A DNA stretch of 64,000 nt from Flammula alnicola (lineage: Eukaryota > Basidiomycota > Agaricomycetes > Agaricales > Strophariaceae), in contig JADNRV010000032.1 in NCBI GenBank assembly GCA_015499995.1, positions 326,823 to 390,822 on the forward strand. Direction: 5' to 3'. A program made the translations under genes and the position numbers. Shown here piece by piece: positions 47,465-57,425 of the stretch (position 1 is the first letter of the stretch; each line of letters begins with the position of its first letter). Below the pieces are notes generated by a model that was not told where the DNA came from, searched no databases, and saw only the letters and a program-made list of their open reading frames with translations.

Positions 47465-49372
47465 ATGCGTGAGATCGTCCACTTGCAGACTGGCCAGGTA
47501 TGTTACATAGTATCAGTTCTATGCTTTTCAGAAAGTTTAACTAACCTGTTCTTTCACGATAGTGTGGTAACCAAATTGGTGGGCATCGATTTTCTTGTGC
47601 CACCGCGTCTCCAACTCGTGTTCTTATCAACGTCTTTCTCGCTTCTAGGTGCCAAATTCTGGGAGGTCGTTTCTGACGAGCACGGCATTGGTCCGGATGG
47701 TGTTTACAAGGGAAACCTCGACCTCCAACTCGAGCGTATCTCTGTTTACTACAATGAAGTCGGTGCCAACAAGTACGTTCCTCGTGCCGTCCTCGTCGAT
47801 CTGGAACCCGGAACCATGGATTCCGTTCGGTCGGGTCCTCTCGGTGGCCTTTTCCGGCCCGACAACTTTGTCTTTGGCCAGAGTGGTGCTGGTAACAACT
47901 GGGCGAAAGGACGTAAGTTATCTGCTTTATTTTTCTGCCTCATCGTGAATTTTTTGGGAGGCCCCTATTTTCTTACATTTGGACGCCTTTTTGACGCGTC
48001 TTTCGCTTCCGTTGGCGGTCGTGATGTTGCCATCAATTTTGATCAGTTACTGACAATATCTTTCTTATTACAGATTACACCGAAGGAGCTGAGCTCGTCG
48101 ATTCCGTTCTCGATGTTGTGCGCAAGGAGGCTGAAGGCACTGACTGCCTCCAGGGTGAGCCTTGGCTTCAATTTAAAACAGTAGATGCATTGCACTAACA
48201 CGTGTCAGGTTTCCAAATTACCCACTCGCTTGGTGGTGGTACTGGTGCCGGTATGGGAACTCTCCTGATTTCCAAAATCCGCGAGGAGTACCCGGACAGA
48301 ATGATGTGCACGTACTCCGTTGTTCCCAGTCCTAAAGTGTCGGATACCGTCGTCGAGGTACGTCGTCCACCTCCTGAAAATCGTCACACCTACTTAACTG
48401 CGACATTAGCCATACAACGCAACCCTCTCCGTCCATCAGCTTGTCGAGAACTCCGACGAGACTTTCTGCATTGATAATGAAGCCCTTTACGACATTTGCT
48501 TCAGGACACTCAAGTTGTCGACGCCTACTTATGGTGATCTCAACCACCTTGTCTCCATCGTCATGTCTGGAACCACGACGTGCTTGCGCTTCCCTGGTCA
48601 GCTCAACTCTGATCTCAGGAAGTTGGCTGTCAACATGGGTAAGTTTCTTCGATAGGAATTCGCCATACAAAATCCTAATCCACGCTCATTCCATCTAGTG
48701 CCTTTCCCCCGTCTTCACTTCTTCATGACTGGTTTTGCCCCCCTTACTGCACGTGGCAGCCAGCAATACCGTGCCGTCACCGTCCCTGAGCTTACTCAGC
48801 AAATGTTCGATGCTAAGAACATGATGGCTGCTACTGACCCCAGGCACGGTCGTTACCTTACTGTACAGTTGATTCCTTCAATTTTGGGAATCCTCATCGC
48901 TCACATGTTTCTATAGGTTGCTGCTGTCTTCCGTGGCAAGGTTTCCATGAAGGAAGTTGAGGAGCAGATGCAGAACGTCCAGAGCAAGAATTCGGCTTAC
49001 TTCGTCGAGTGGATTCCTAACAACGTCATCACTGCTCAATGTGATATTCCTCCTCGTGGATTGAAGATGTCGGTTACCTTCTTGGGCAACTCAACTGCCA
49101 TCCAGGAGCTCTTCAAGCGGGTCAGCGACCAGTTCACTGCCATGTTCAAGAGGAAGGCCTTCCTGCATTGGTACACGCAAGAGGGTATGGACGAGATGGA
49201 GTTCACTGAGGCTGAGTCCAACATGCAAGATTTGGTTGCCGAGTACCAACAATACCAGGATGCCACGTACGTATCTCTTACATGTAATTTCCAAACTTGG
49301 ATTGATCTCGTTCTTTTTAGAATCGAGGAGGAAGTTGAATACGAGGAGGAGGCAGCCGATGAGGAGCAGTAG
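47465..49372 (+). CDS. TUB2: Beta-tubulin
   Basis: Start [11 protein letters not shown] at 47465 (the MREI autoregulation motif), small exon CGNQIG, then [20 protein letters not shown], the GTP-contact loop [133 protein letters not shown] and the acidic tail [15 protein letters not shown], stop at 49370-49372. About eight short introns, with early ones in codons 11-18 as in other basidiomycetes. All tubulin blocks are present, so it should build microtubules as the alpha/beta dimer. Counting from Met1, residue 165 is Cys, 167 is Tyr, 198 is Glu and 200 is Phe; Tyr167 is unusual. Confidence 0.97.
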
Positions 49373-50817
49373 ATCGTCTATTGCCTTTCTTCCCTGTTTA
49401 CGAAATTCCTTGTTTTCTTATCCTTGATTGCATTACCGGATTTGCGGCGTCCCTATTCATACCACACAGCCGACGACTTTACTCTATTAGCATGTCTTTC
49501 ATGAATTCCCAGCTTTCCTTGCGTTCCTTACTTTTTTTGTGGATGTCTGAATAAAATGTGATGGCATTTATGTCTTGATGTGTCTGAATATTTGTCTTGC
49601 TGCGACACTGAAATGTTTCTTGATGCCAGACATGTGGCTTACCGGTTTAACCTGTAAGCGAGGGCTATCTGGTGAGCACTTCCCTGCACTTCCTACCTGA
49701 ACTGTGTCATTTAGCCTTATACATCTATCTTACAGATGCTGGCGATGAGCACCCGCTTTGCCTCGTGGTGGGATCTTGTCGAAGTTTACAGATTATTCGA
49801 CCATAGTTAGCTATGTGACTTACTGCAGCGCTTTGAGCTAGTGGTTCAACCTGCAATCCTAGGAGCGGTGAGCACTTCCTGCGTGCCGAACTAGCCTTCT
49901 ACATGTATCTCACAGATGTCTTTGACAGCTATCTTCTGCCTCAATAGTTGGTGCGGTCTTGCTTCCAATGACATGTGTAGATAACTGATCAAAAGTTACA
50001 CTTACAGATTAGATGACCACAATTTATAACTCGAACTCTGGAGAAGAATCCGGATCCTTCGAGACTCTATTCAGGCTCATGATAATTATGGTTTGAAAAT
50101 TCGCCAGCGCTCTAGAGTCTGGATCATTACGTTGAGATTGTCGCAATTTATCTCGAAAAAACCTCGGAACAGTAAGGCGTAATGGATGTTAACGTCCATG
50201 TCGCTGTCTGGTGGAGTGGGAGAGAGGCTCTGTAGTGGTGGAGTGGGAGGTCTGTAGGACGATGGCCGATTCAAGCCCAACTATCACCGCGTTGCGGTAA
50301 GGCTGTGGCACGTGTTGTACGTTTTTATTGATCATTCGTTGTTGCAACTGACCAATGGTAGCCCAAGGAACGATTGTGGCTGCATTCATTGATTTATTCG
50401 CGCAACTTGTATGCCGTAAGGACCTCTCAAGGTATGTCAAAAATATGTCCTCTCTTGATGCGGCATTGATAGTCAACCGCACAGGTTTCTCACACGGATG
50501 ACCGAAATAACAAAGTTGCATTAATCGTCCGAATTAGAGCTCTAGACCAGATGTTTTTAATTGGTGGAATGGTCGGAACCGCTGGAATATCAGCAGCACC
50601 ATATGGATTTGTAGGCGGGGCCGTGTGCTGTTCGTCTACGGTATGCCTCGTTTCCATTTCGGCAACGCTAAAATGGAAATCTGTCATTTTGGAAGACAGG
50701 TGTTCAGTTTTGTTCGTCTGGACCAAGATCACTACCGTTCGAAATCCCTGGTGTTAACCTTCCTTCTGGATGGCGCAATTATGCAATTGTACAAAGCTCA
50801 AAAAACATCGTAGAGGG
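49373..50817. other. Intergenic, with an imperfect tandem repeat of about 215 bp
   Basis: Tubulin 3' flank followed by two diverged copies of one segment (about 49650-49745 and 49840-49925) sharing ggtgagcacttcc, tagcctt, acat-tatct and acagatg in the same order. No gene is supported in the remaining 900 bp. The right end is the hydrophobin 2 promoter. Confidence 0.45.
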
Positions 50818-50824
50818 TATAAAA
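50818..50824 (+). promoter_or_regulatory. TATA box of hydrophobin 2
   Basis: tataaaa 89 bp before the start codon. Confidence 0.6.
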
Positions 50825-50912
50825 GGTCTAACGAAAGAGCCCTAATTTCTTCAGTTGAACAGTGCTCGCAACGTTCAACTTCTCATCCACCTAGGACTAG
50901 TATTCATCCAAG

Positions 50913-51733
50913 ATGTTCTCTCGTGTTTTCACCGCTTTCGTCTACGTCTTCTTGACTATGACTATCCTTGCTGCCGCCAAGCCCTGGGATACGACGTATG
51001 TTATATCGTCGCCCTATGTCGTTGCATACAGCCTTTACTCAACGAGCATATTTTCTTACTTGGTAAACAGAACTTCCCCGACTACGACTTCTCCGACCAC
51101 CAAGACCACCACCAAGACCGAGACCACCACTGTCACTGTCGGCACCACCGTTCCGGTTACCACCATTGTCACCGTCACTCCTGTGGGTTTTTTCCTTTGT
51201 TTTTTTTTGTGGAATTGATCCTAATTTCTCTCCGACAGCCCCCCGCCACTACGACTGTCGCTTCTGGACCATCCAACCAGTGCAACACCGGAAGCCTTCA
51301 GTGCTGCAACTCCGTCCAATCGGTAATTCTACCTTCGTGGATGATCACGATTTTTTTTGCTGATTTAGTTACCTTGATTAAATGATACTTAGGCTAGTTC
51401 TTCCGCCGTCACTACTCTCCTGGGCCTCCTCGGTGTTGTTCTGTCTGGCGTTACCGGCCTCGTGTAAGTCTTTTCTTGTTCTTATACGCAAGGCGCGTCC
51501 GATCTAATAAATCAATTCGAAATACAGTGGTATTACCTGCTCTCCTATCACCGCCATCGGCGCCAGCGGTACTTCTTGCAGCGAGCAGCCTGTTTGCTGT
51601 GAGAACAACAGCTTCGTAAGTCACTCGCTTTAGACCTTCGGACGTCGTAATAATCGGCGGTTATACTGACGAATATTTTCTATAGAACGGCATCATTGCT
51701 ATTGGCTGTACTCCTATCAATATCAATCTTTAA
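50913..51733 (+). CDS. Class I hydrophobin 2 with Thr-rich insert
   Basis: Exons: [28 protein letters not shown] (secretion signal); [20 protein letters not shown] then [116 protein letters not shown] at 51731-51733. All eight hydrophobin cysteines are present. The extra exon is almost pure Thr/Pro/Val and likely O-glycosylated, which would change surface wettability or film properties. The last four exons match hydrophobin 1 in position and sequence. A strong TATA box lies upstream. Confidence 0.95.
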
Positions 51734-52305
51734 AGTTTGGGAACCGGGCATGACAACAGATGAATCTCAAAGTTCACGACAGAAACGTTTTCATTTTTCT
51801 ATTCCGTGTTTTGCTTGAGTTTGGTCTCGTTTTTCTTAGGAGTGGGTTGTACCTTTATACTTTTTTGGTACTTTGAAATGATGATAAAATTAAGCACGAA
51901 AGACCGCAATGTCTTCATATCTTTAAAAACTCTGGGAACCTTTCACGTGAGTAGTGGAAGAACGCAAATCCAACTCGTCGCCATATTTATAGACTTGTGG
52001 TTCAGGTGGTCATCTGCGCCACCCTGCGGCTGCGAACTGTTAAATCCGCAATCTTATTAGTGCAGCATTTCAGGATATCTATTGGCCGGCCACAGCGAGA
52101 CCGCCTCACTGAATGCGAATCCATACTTAGATTACAACCTAAAGCGTGCAGATGGCTGGACCGGCCGGCACTTCTAGACGAGACACCGTTCATGAAATAT
52201 ACTATGGCGTCATAAGCATTCCGACGTCATTGAGCTCTGGGAGGCTTATAAGGTGGATTCATGAGGAGAGGGTGCATATTTCGTAAATCCTTAGCTTTTT
52301 GAAGA
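51734..52305. other. Intergenic, no supported gene
   Basis: 3' flank of hydrophobin 2 and upstream region of the small Cys-rich gene. A candidate promoter motif, gcttataag, lies at about 52243-52251. Confidence 0.4.
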
Positions 52306-52654
52306 ATGGGGTGTATCTTCTCCTGTATAGGAGGTAAGTTCAAGTGACATTAAGCTAGCACCAAATAGGCTGACCGATTCATATACAGCAATCTTTCAGT
52401 GTATAGGCGATGCAATCATGTCATTGGTGTCGATGATTGCTGGATGCCTAGAGTGTATTATCGGATGTAAGTTCATGCTTCGTCAATGGACCAACGGGAA
52501 GACAGTCAACTTACGATGCTTGTTATCTTCTATCCAGCCATAGCAGGGTGCCTCGCGACAATTCTCGACTGCCTCACGTGTGGATGCTTTCGGTGAGTTA
52601 TTTGATAAGAAGTATGGACTGACCACTTATGCCAATTACAGAGCTAGAGGGTGA
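52306..52654 (+). CDS. 57-residue Cys-rich membrane-associated protein (MGC start)
   Basis: Four exons with fitting GT-AG introns and phases: 52306-52333, 52389-52466, 52538-52592 and 52642-52654. The product starts MGCIFSCIGAIFQCIGDAIM, continues SLVSMIAGCLECIIG and SIAGCLATILDCLTCGCFRA RG, then TGA. It is one long amphipathic or hydrophobic segment with nine cysteines. Met-Gly-Cys at the start with a Ser at position 6 fits N-myristoylation plus palmitoylation, so attachment to the inner face of a membrane is likely. Similar tiny MG-starting, Cys/Ile-rich proteins are, as I recall, frequent and uncharacterised in Agaricomycete genomes. No exon is long enough to appear as a conventional ORF, so it is easily missed. 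No function is known. Confidence 0.75.
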
Positions 52655-53130
52655 ACAGGGCTCCAGGACTGATAAAAAATAGTTCTGGAGCCATATCACA
52701 ATTCTAGGAAATCATATACCATGTATCAGTACGACGAAATACATATACCCGAATACCCAATGGACTTCTGTAAAGAAAAATGATACTTATAATCGCTTAA
52801 AGTAGTAACTGTTAATTACTCATATAGAGCGCAGGAGTGCGCCCGGGGTAGATAGCTTCATTGGCCGACTCCTTCTGCCAGACCGGCCGTAAGGTTCGGA
52901 AAGGGGGATTAAGTTGCCGCCTACATGGGTTGGGGTAGCTGGGGGTTGTCTATCTACATTAGGTACAGGCCGGCTGTGAGTAGTCTACATGGGGTTCGCC
53001 CCGAAAATGACTATAAACGGGATTCCAAAAAAAAAAAAAAAAAAAAAAGTTATAGGAGATGACCAATTTAAATTGGTGATGGTCGTCGTAGTAGGCCGAG
53101 ACGCCTCGCGAAGAGTCCTTGTTATTTTAG
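52655..53130. other. Intergenic with A-tract
   Basis: No gene. It contains a run of 22 A at 53027-53048 and leads into the giant inverted repeat. Confidence 0.45.
53027..53048. repeat. Homopolymer A(22)
   Basis: An uninterrupted run of 22 A about 80 bp outside the left arm of the inverted repeat. Could be a slippage tract or a retroposon poly(A) tail; no retroposon body was recognised beside it. Confidence 0.9.
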
Positions 53131-53149
53131 AGTGCATTCGGCAACTCTT

Positions 53150-53243
53150 CACCTGTCAGTACTTTAGTTCAGATTTCCGTATATAGTAGAATCTTACAGG
53201 CGAGGCATCACGTGCACCATAACCGTGACGCAGCCGGCATCAA
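53150..53243. repeat. Extra 93-bp piece in the left arm, similar to the spacer end
   Basis: Between ttcac and acagcgaaag the left arm has sequence absent from the right arm. It starts cacctgtcagtactttagtt and resembles the reverse complement of 56375-56421 (cacctgtcagtactgtagtt). It may be the end of the transposon that also forms the central spacer. Confidence 0.6.
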
Positions 53244-53349
53244 CACAGCGAAAGATCAAAGATTATGACCGTGGAAAAATCTTGGATGATTTGAGATCAT
53301 ACCACATTACTCTCAGATTATGCGCGTTTACATTTCCCCTTCATCATAA

Positions 53350-53917
53350 CTAGCCTGCGACCCGTGCTTCGCACGGCATGAATCTTTTTGTCCAATTGAA
53401 CCAAGATTGAATTTATTGGAAAAATAAATTCCAATAGTCGCCCTTTCCCTTCAAAGCGCCGCCGCGCATAGGCGCGGCATCGCCTTGAGCGGCTCATGGC
53501 TTCCTCGGGGACCTGGTATCCAGAACCATGTAACTCTACTTTGTCAGTCTCAGTGTTGTCCAATGTCCATCATCCAACACCCTTCTTCAGATGCCAGTGT
53601 AGCCTTCCAGAGTAAGTACAAATACCACTGATCAAATAGGATCCTTGTAGATATGCTAATACGGTACAGCCTCGAGCACACCCTGTGGCATCACTGAGAG
53701 TTGCCACGCACGACGTTCTGCAGATTGTCAACCAAGCCTGGTTGAAGCCTGGCCAGTGCAGCGTCGATTGAGTCGCGATTGAGCGGCATGACTTAAGGTC
53801 TGGACCATCTGGCCAGCCAATGTTAGAGTTTGCACTGCCATTGGTGGTTTGTCTCAACCAATCAGAAGACGTCTTTGTCCCCCCGTGAGAAATACCGTTG
53901 TCGTATTATAATATAGA
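53350..53917 (-). mobile_element. Non-autonomous Helitron
   Basis: Read on the minus strand the element starts TCTATATTATAATACGAC and ends with a GC-rich hairpin (CCGTGC GAA GCACGG), 10-11 bases and CTAG. It sits exactly between A and T of the host: the right arm shows the empty site cctcattatgatgaagg. 5'-TC, 3' hairpin, CTRR end, A|T insertion and no target duplication are all Helitron hallmarks. At 568 bp it has no Rep/helicase frame and needs a helper. Confidence 0.9.
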
Positions 53918-54062
53918 TGAGGTGGAATCTGGATTCTCTGACAATATCATGTCCTTACATTCCACTCCGGCCTGTATGCGCAAAGGACGAGCTCGAGATT
54001 ACGACACTAAGTCCATTCTTTCACTTTGACCCCCATCATCCCCTCCCACCACAACGTCCGCA

Positions 54063-54896
54063 ATGCCGTCCATGACCTACCATCCATGCAGATGCCTCAA
54101 ATGCATTAAGAGCCCTGCTGGGTACGAGCTGCAAACAAAGGATCTGATTAGAAAACATAAGAAACGATACGGAGATGTGGAATCTCTGTGAGTTTGGCCT
54201 CTGAATCTCGCTATACCTCACTGAACTGTCCAGAGCTGCGGGGGATCTCTTGCCAAGCCCAGAAGAACATCGACCCCCCCCTTGGCGACCTGGACACCAA
54301 CAGACAGCCACCTGTCGTAACTACCAACGCCTCGTGTGATCGATCTATGGTTCCCTGTCCGGCGACTAATCAACCCGACTCACCCCTCGTAGAATTCGAA
54401 GAACGCGATGGGTATTACGATGACGATGGCTATTTAATCTTGGATGATTGGTGGCCTGACGATGCGAATGACGCTGGCGAGATGGATGTTGCACCAGCAG
54501 GGTCTGTAAATGGTGGCAGGGAGGATGAAGCAACGGCGGTGGTCGGACGAGAAGCCGCTCCCACCGTTCCTGCTTGTGAAGTTGCAAGTCTAGGTAAGCT
54601 GACAAAAAAATGTGGTTGTCGAGGCTTACCCGTCGAGTGTAGATCAACCCATTGCTGGCCCACTTCCACCCCCGCTACCTCAAATTCAAGTCCAACGACA
54701 CTTTCATGACAGTAATTGGAGGCGAATTGGTGAAATCGACGTACGAACCCCAGGCTCAGACGCCCATGAAGCTGACAGGCCAGACATAGTTCTTCGAGCC
54801 TTTTCAGAAGAGTCCTGCATTCGAATTGCTTATCTGCAGGCTGTTATCGCAAACATCTATTCACATGTATCTGTTTTACGAGCCACGGATATGTGA
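54063..54896 (+). pseudogene. 5' fragment of a CACTA Tnp2 transposase gene (left arm)
   Basis: Three exons with good GT-AG borders: 54063-54187 (MPSMTYHPCRCLKCIKSPAG, KDLIRKHKKRYGD), 54234-54593 (LDTNRQPPVVTTNASC, acidic EFEERDGYYDDDGYLILDDW) and 54643-54896 (HFHDSNWRRIGEIDVRTPG, IRIAYLQAVIANIYSHVSVL RATDM, stop). A Cys-rich N-terminus, acidic middle and an AYLQAVIANIY segment are what Agaricomycete Tnp2 proteins show before their catalytic domain, but the Transposase_21 catalytic part is absent here. The last codons overlap the end of the opposite-strand coiled-coil ORF. It is the same gene piece as in the right arm. Confidence 0.7.
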
Positions 54897-55551
54897 GCTT
54901 AAATCTACCTTGGAAACATAAATGCTGACCAAAAATATGGTGCTTTTTGCAGCATTATCGCTCTCTTCCAACTTCCGAGTTGTTTCATTGTCAAGGATCA
55001 TCTCCATGTCGGAATCTTCATTGCTGCTTTCAATGTCGATTTTTTGTGATCTTCCTACTGACTCTTGCTGAATAGCTTCGATAAGTGCTCTGATTACGAT
55101 CAGCTCCTCTCCGACACGGTTTTTTTCTTTTCTTGCTTCGCGTTCAACCTTACTGATCGCTTTTTGTAGGGTCTCATTGTCATCTTCAAGTACAGCGACG
55201 CGTTCTTTCAAGCGGTTGATCTCCAGTGCAGCACTGGACCTGTTCAGATTTGCTCCAGCTTTTGTTGCTACTGTGCTCGCAGAGGTGGATGGTTGGACAG
55301 AGGCGGCGCGGACTTGTGCTGTAGTCTGATTACGAGCATCGAGCTGGTTGATCAAGGAGCTGAGGGTCTATGATATGGCACGCAGGGTTAACATTGGCGG
55401 CTTCAGGAGGAAAGACAAAGGTATTGGACTCCATGGGGTGTGAAGCGGCGCGTTGTTCATTCATTGGTTGTGGTAATGGATGAACAGGCTCTGTGACTGC
55501 TGTTGTATCCTCCCCCTGTCGAAAACTAGTTATATTACATCTGCTCGACAC
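54876..55551 (-). CDS. Coiled-coil ORF of the repeat (left arm)
   Basis: Two frames that probably join by splicing near 55340-55380: MSSRCNITSFRQGEDTTAVT with NEQRAASHPMESNTFVFPPE, then LINQLDARNQTTAQVRAASV. The second part has a clear coiled coil (SSAALEINRLKERVAVLEDD, NETLQKAISKVEREARKEKN) and an acidic end (SSNEDSDMEMILDNE). It has no known domain. By position and character it resembles the accessory, DNA-binding-type second protein of CACTA elements, which is an inference. An identical copy lies in the right arm (56750-57425). Confidence 0.55.
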
Positions 55552-55875
55552 GGCGGGGTATTATTTCGAAGTAACTTAATACATAAATGTCCAGCAATCA
55601 AAAGAACCAGCCTGAATTCGCAGCCAATTTGGATATCAGGAGGCGGGATGGGGTGCCGCGGGTGCGGGGCCGAATGGGTAGGCCCAGATCATCAAAATGT
55701 ACGCCGAAATGTGCAGAAAAATGTGGGCAAAATGCATGTATATTGAGAGAGAATGGTAGAACTTCCTGAAAATTATCGCGCTGTGTAATTTTAGGTACAT
55801 TGTGGGGTAATCTTGGTAAAATCTGACGTTTTTCCGAAATTATACGTGTGGCAAAATGTGTGATGATGCGCTGTG

Positions 55876-56425
55876 CAAGCGGTCACCTGTTGCCGAAATT
55901 ACTGCCGAACAGGAGTCAATTGCAACAGCGCATGTCCCGGCGGTGGCGCGCAGTGCTATCTGTAGATCGGCAGGAATGGCATGGTGGGACAAGCTGCTCA
56001 GTCAAAGTGCCGCAGACGTGTTTCATGGGCGCGTTTAGCAGCTTACAGTGGAAACTGGATTATGTAAGCATACAGATTTTTTGTGAACCTGCCGGGTGCC
56101 TCGCGGCATTCCTTGGCTGCCAAAAATTGATTTCTCGGGACCAACGCTTTGCAATACAAAATTTCCCCCAGATCAACTCTGAGGAGCCCCTTGCACATCT
56201 GAATCAGAATTTCATCCAACAACTGGCTTTTGGCGACGCCTGGCAGGGGTTCGGAAGTAGCCGCCAACGTTCGGCATCCACCCGCCGAGAGGCACCATCA
56301 ATTTGTCAGCAAGTTCAAGACACACAGCCTGATCAAGACACTGTAGTCACAATGTGATGGCATGTGACTCAAAGTCGCGAGATACTATTTACGGAAATAT
56401 GAACTACAGTACTGACAGGTGATCA
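55876..56425. mobile_element. Central spacer of the inverted repeat, itself bounded by cacctgt/acaggtg
   Basis: About 0.55 kb of single-copy sequence joins the two arms. It begins (after a few bases) with cacctgt at 55884-55890 and ends with acaggtg at 56415-56421, so it may be a small TIR element on which the palindrome is centred. A plus frame (55848-56357, HGGTSCSVKVPQTCFMG...) crosses it; no family recognised. Confidence 0.45.
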
Positions 56426-56749
56426 CACAGCGCATCATCACACATTTTGCCACACGTATAATTTCGGAAAAACGTCAGATTTTACCAAGATTACCCCACA
56501 ATGTACCTAAAATTACACAGCGCGATAATTTTCAGGAAGTTCTACCATTCTCTCTCAATATACATGCATTTTGCCCACATTTTTCTGCACATTTCGGCGT
56601 ACATTTTGATGATCTGGGCCTACCCATTCGGCCCCGCACCCGCGGCACCCCATCCCGCCTCCTGATATCCAAATTGGCTGCGAATTCAGGCTGGTTCTTT
56701 TGATTGCTGGACATTTATGTATTAAGTTACTTCGAAATAATACCCCGCC

Positions 56750-57425
56750 GTGTCGAGCAGATGTAATATAACTAGTTTTCGACAGGGGGAGGATACAACA
56801 GCAGTCACAGAGCCTGTTCATCCATTACCACAACCAATGAATGAACAACGCGCCGCTTCACACCCCATGGAGTCCAATACCTTTGTCTTTCCTCCTGAAG
56901 CCGCCAATGTTAACCCTGCGTGCCATATCATAGACCCTCAGCTCCTTGATCAACCAGCTCGATGCTCGTAATCAGACTACAGCACAAGTCCGTGCCGCCT
57001 CTGTCCAACCATCCACCTCTGCGAGCACAGTAGCAACAAAAGCTGGAGCAAATCTGAACAGGTCCAGTGCTGCACTGGAGATCAACCGCTTGAAAGAACG
57101 CGTCGCTGTACTTGAAGATGACAATGAGACCCTACAAAAAGCGATCAGTAAGGTTGAACGCGAAGCAAGAAAAGAAAAAAACCGTGTCGGAGAGGAGCTG
57201 ATCGTAATCAGAGCACTTATCGAAGCTATTCAGCAAGAGTCAGTAGGAAGATCACAAAAAATCGACATTGAAAGCAGCAATGAAGATTCCGACATGGAGA
57301 TGATCCTTGACAATGAAACAACTCGGAAGTTGGAAGAGAGCGATAATGCTGCAAAAAGCACCATATTTTTGGTCAGCATTTATGTTTCCAAGGTAGATTT
57401 AAGCTCACATATCCGTGGCTCGTAA
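56750..57425 (+). CDS. Coiled-coil ORF of the repeat (right arm)
   Basis: Mirror copy of the left-arm ORF, identical over both translated parts (MSSRCNITSF... and MINQLDARNQTTAQVRAASV...). Its 3' end overlaps the end of the opposite-strand Tnp2 fragment by about 20 bases, exactly as in the left arm. Perfect protein identity means either a very recent duplication or continuing gene conversion between the arms. Confidence 0.55.

Larger units (their letters stand above)
53131..55875. repeat. Left arm of a giant inverted repeat
   Basis: Reverse-complement partner of 56426-59617. After removing a Helitron (53350-53917) and a 93-bp extra piece (53151-53243) the arm is about 2.08 kb. The outer end reads agtgcattcggcaactcttc, the inner end gtgatgatgcgctgtg. 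It contains a plus-strand Tnp2 5' fragment and a minus-strand coiled-coil ORF. Confidence 0.93.
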
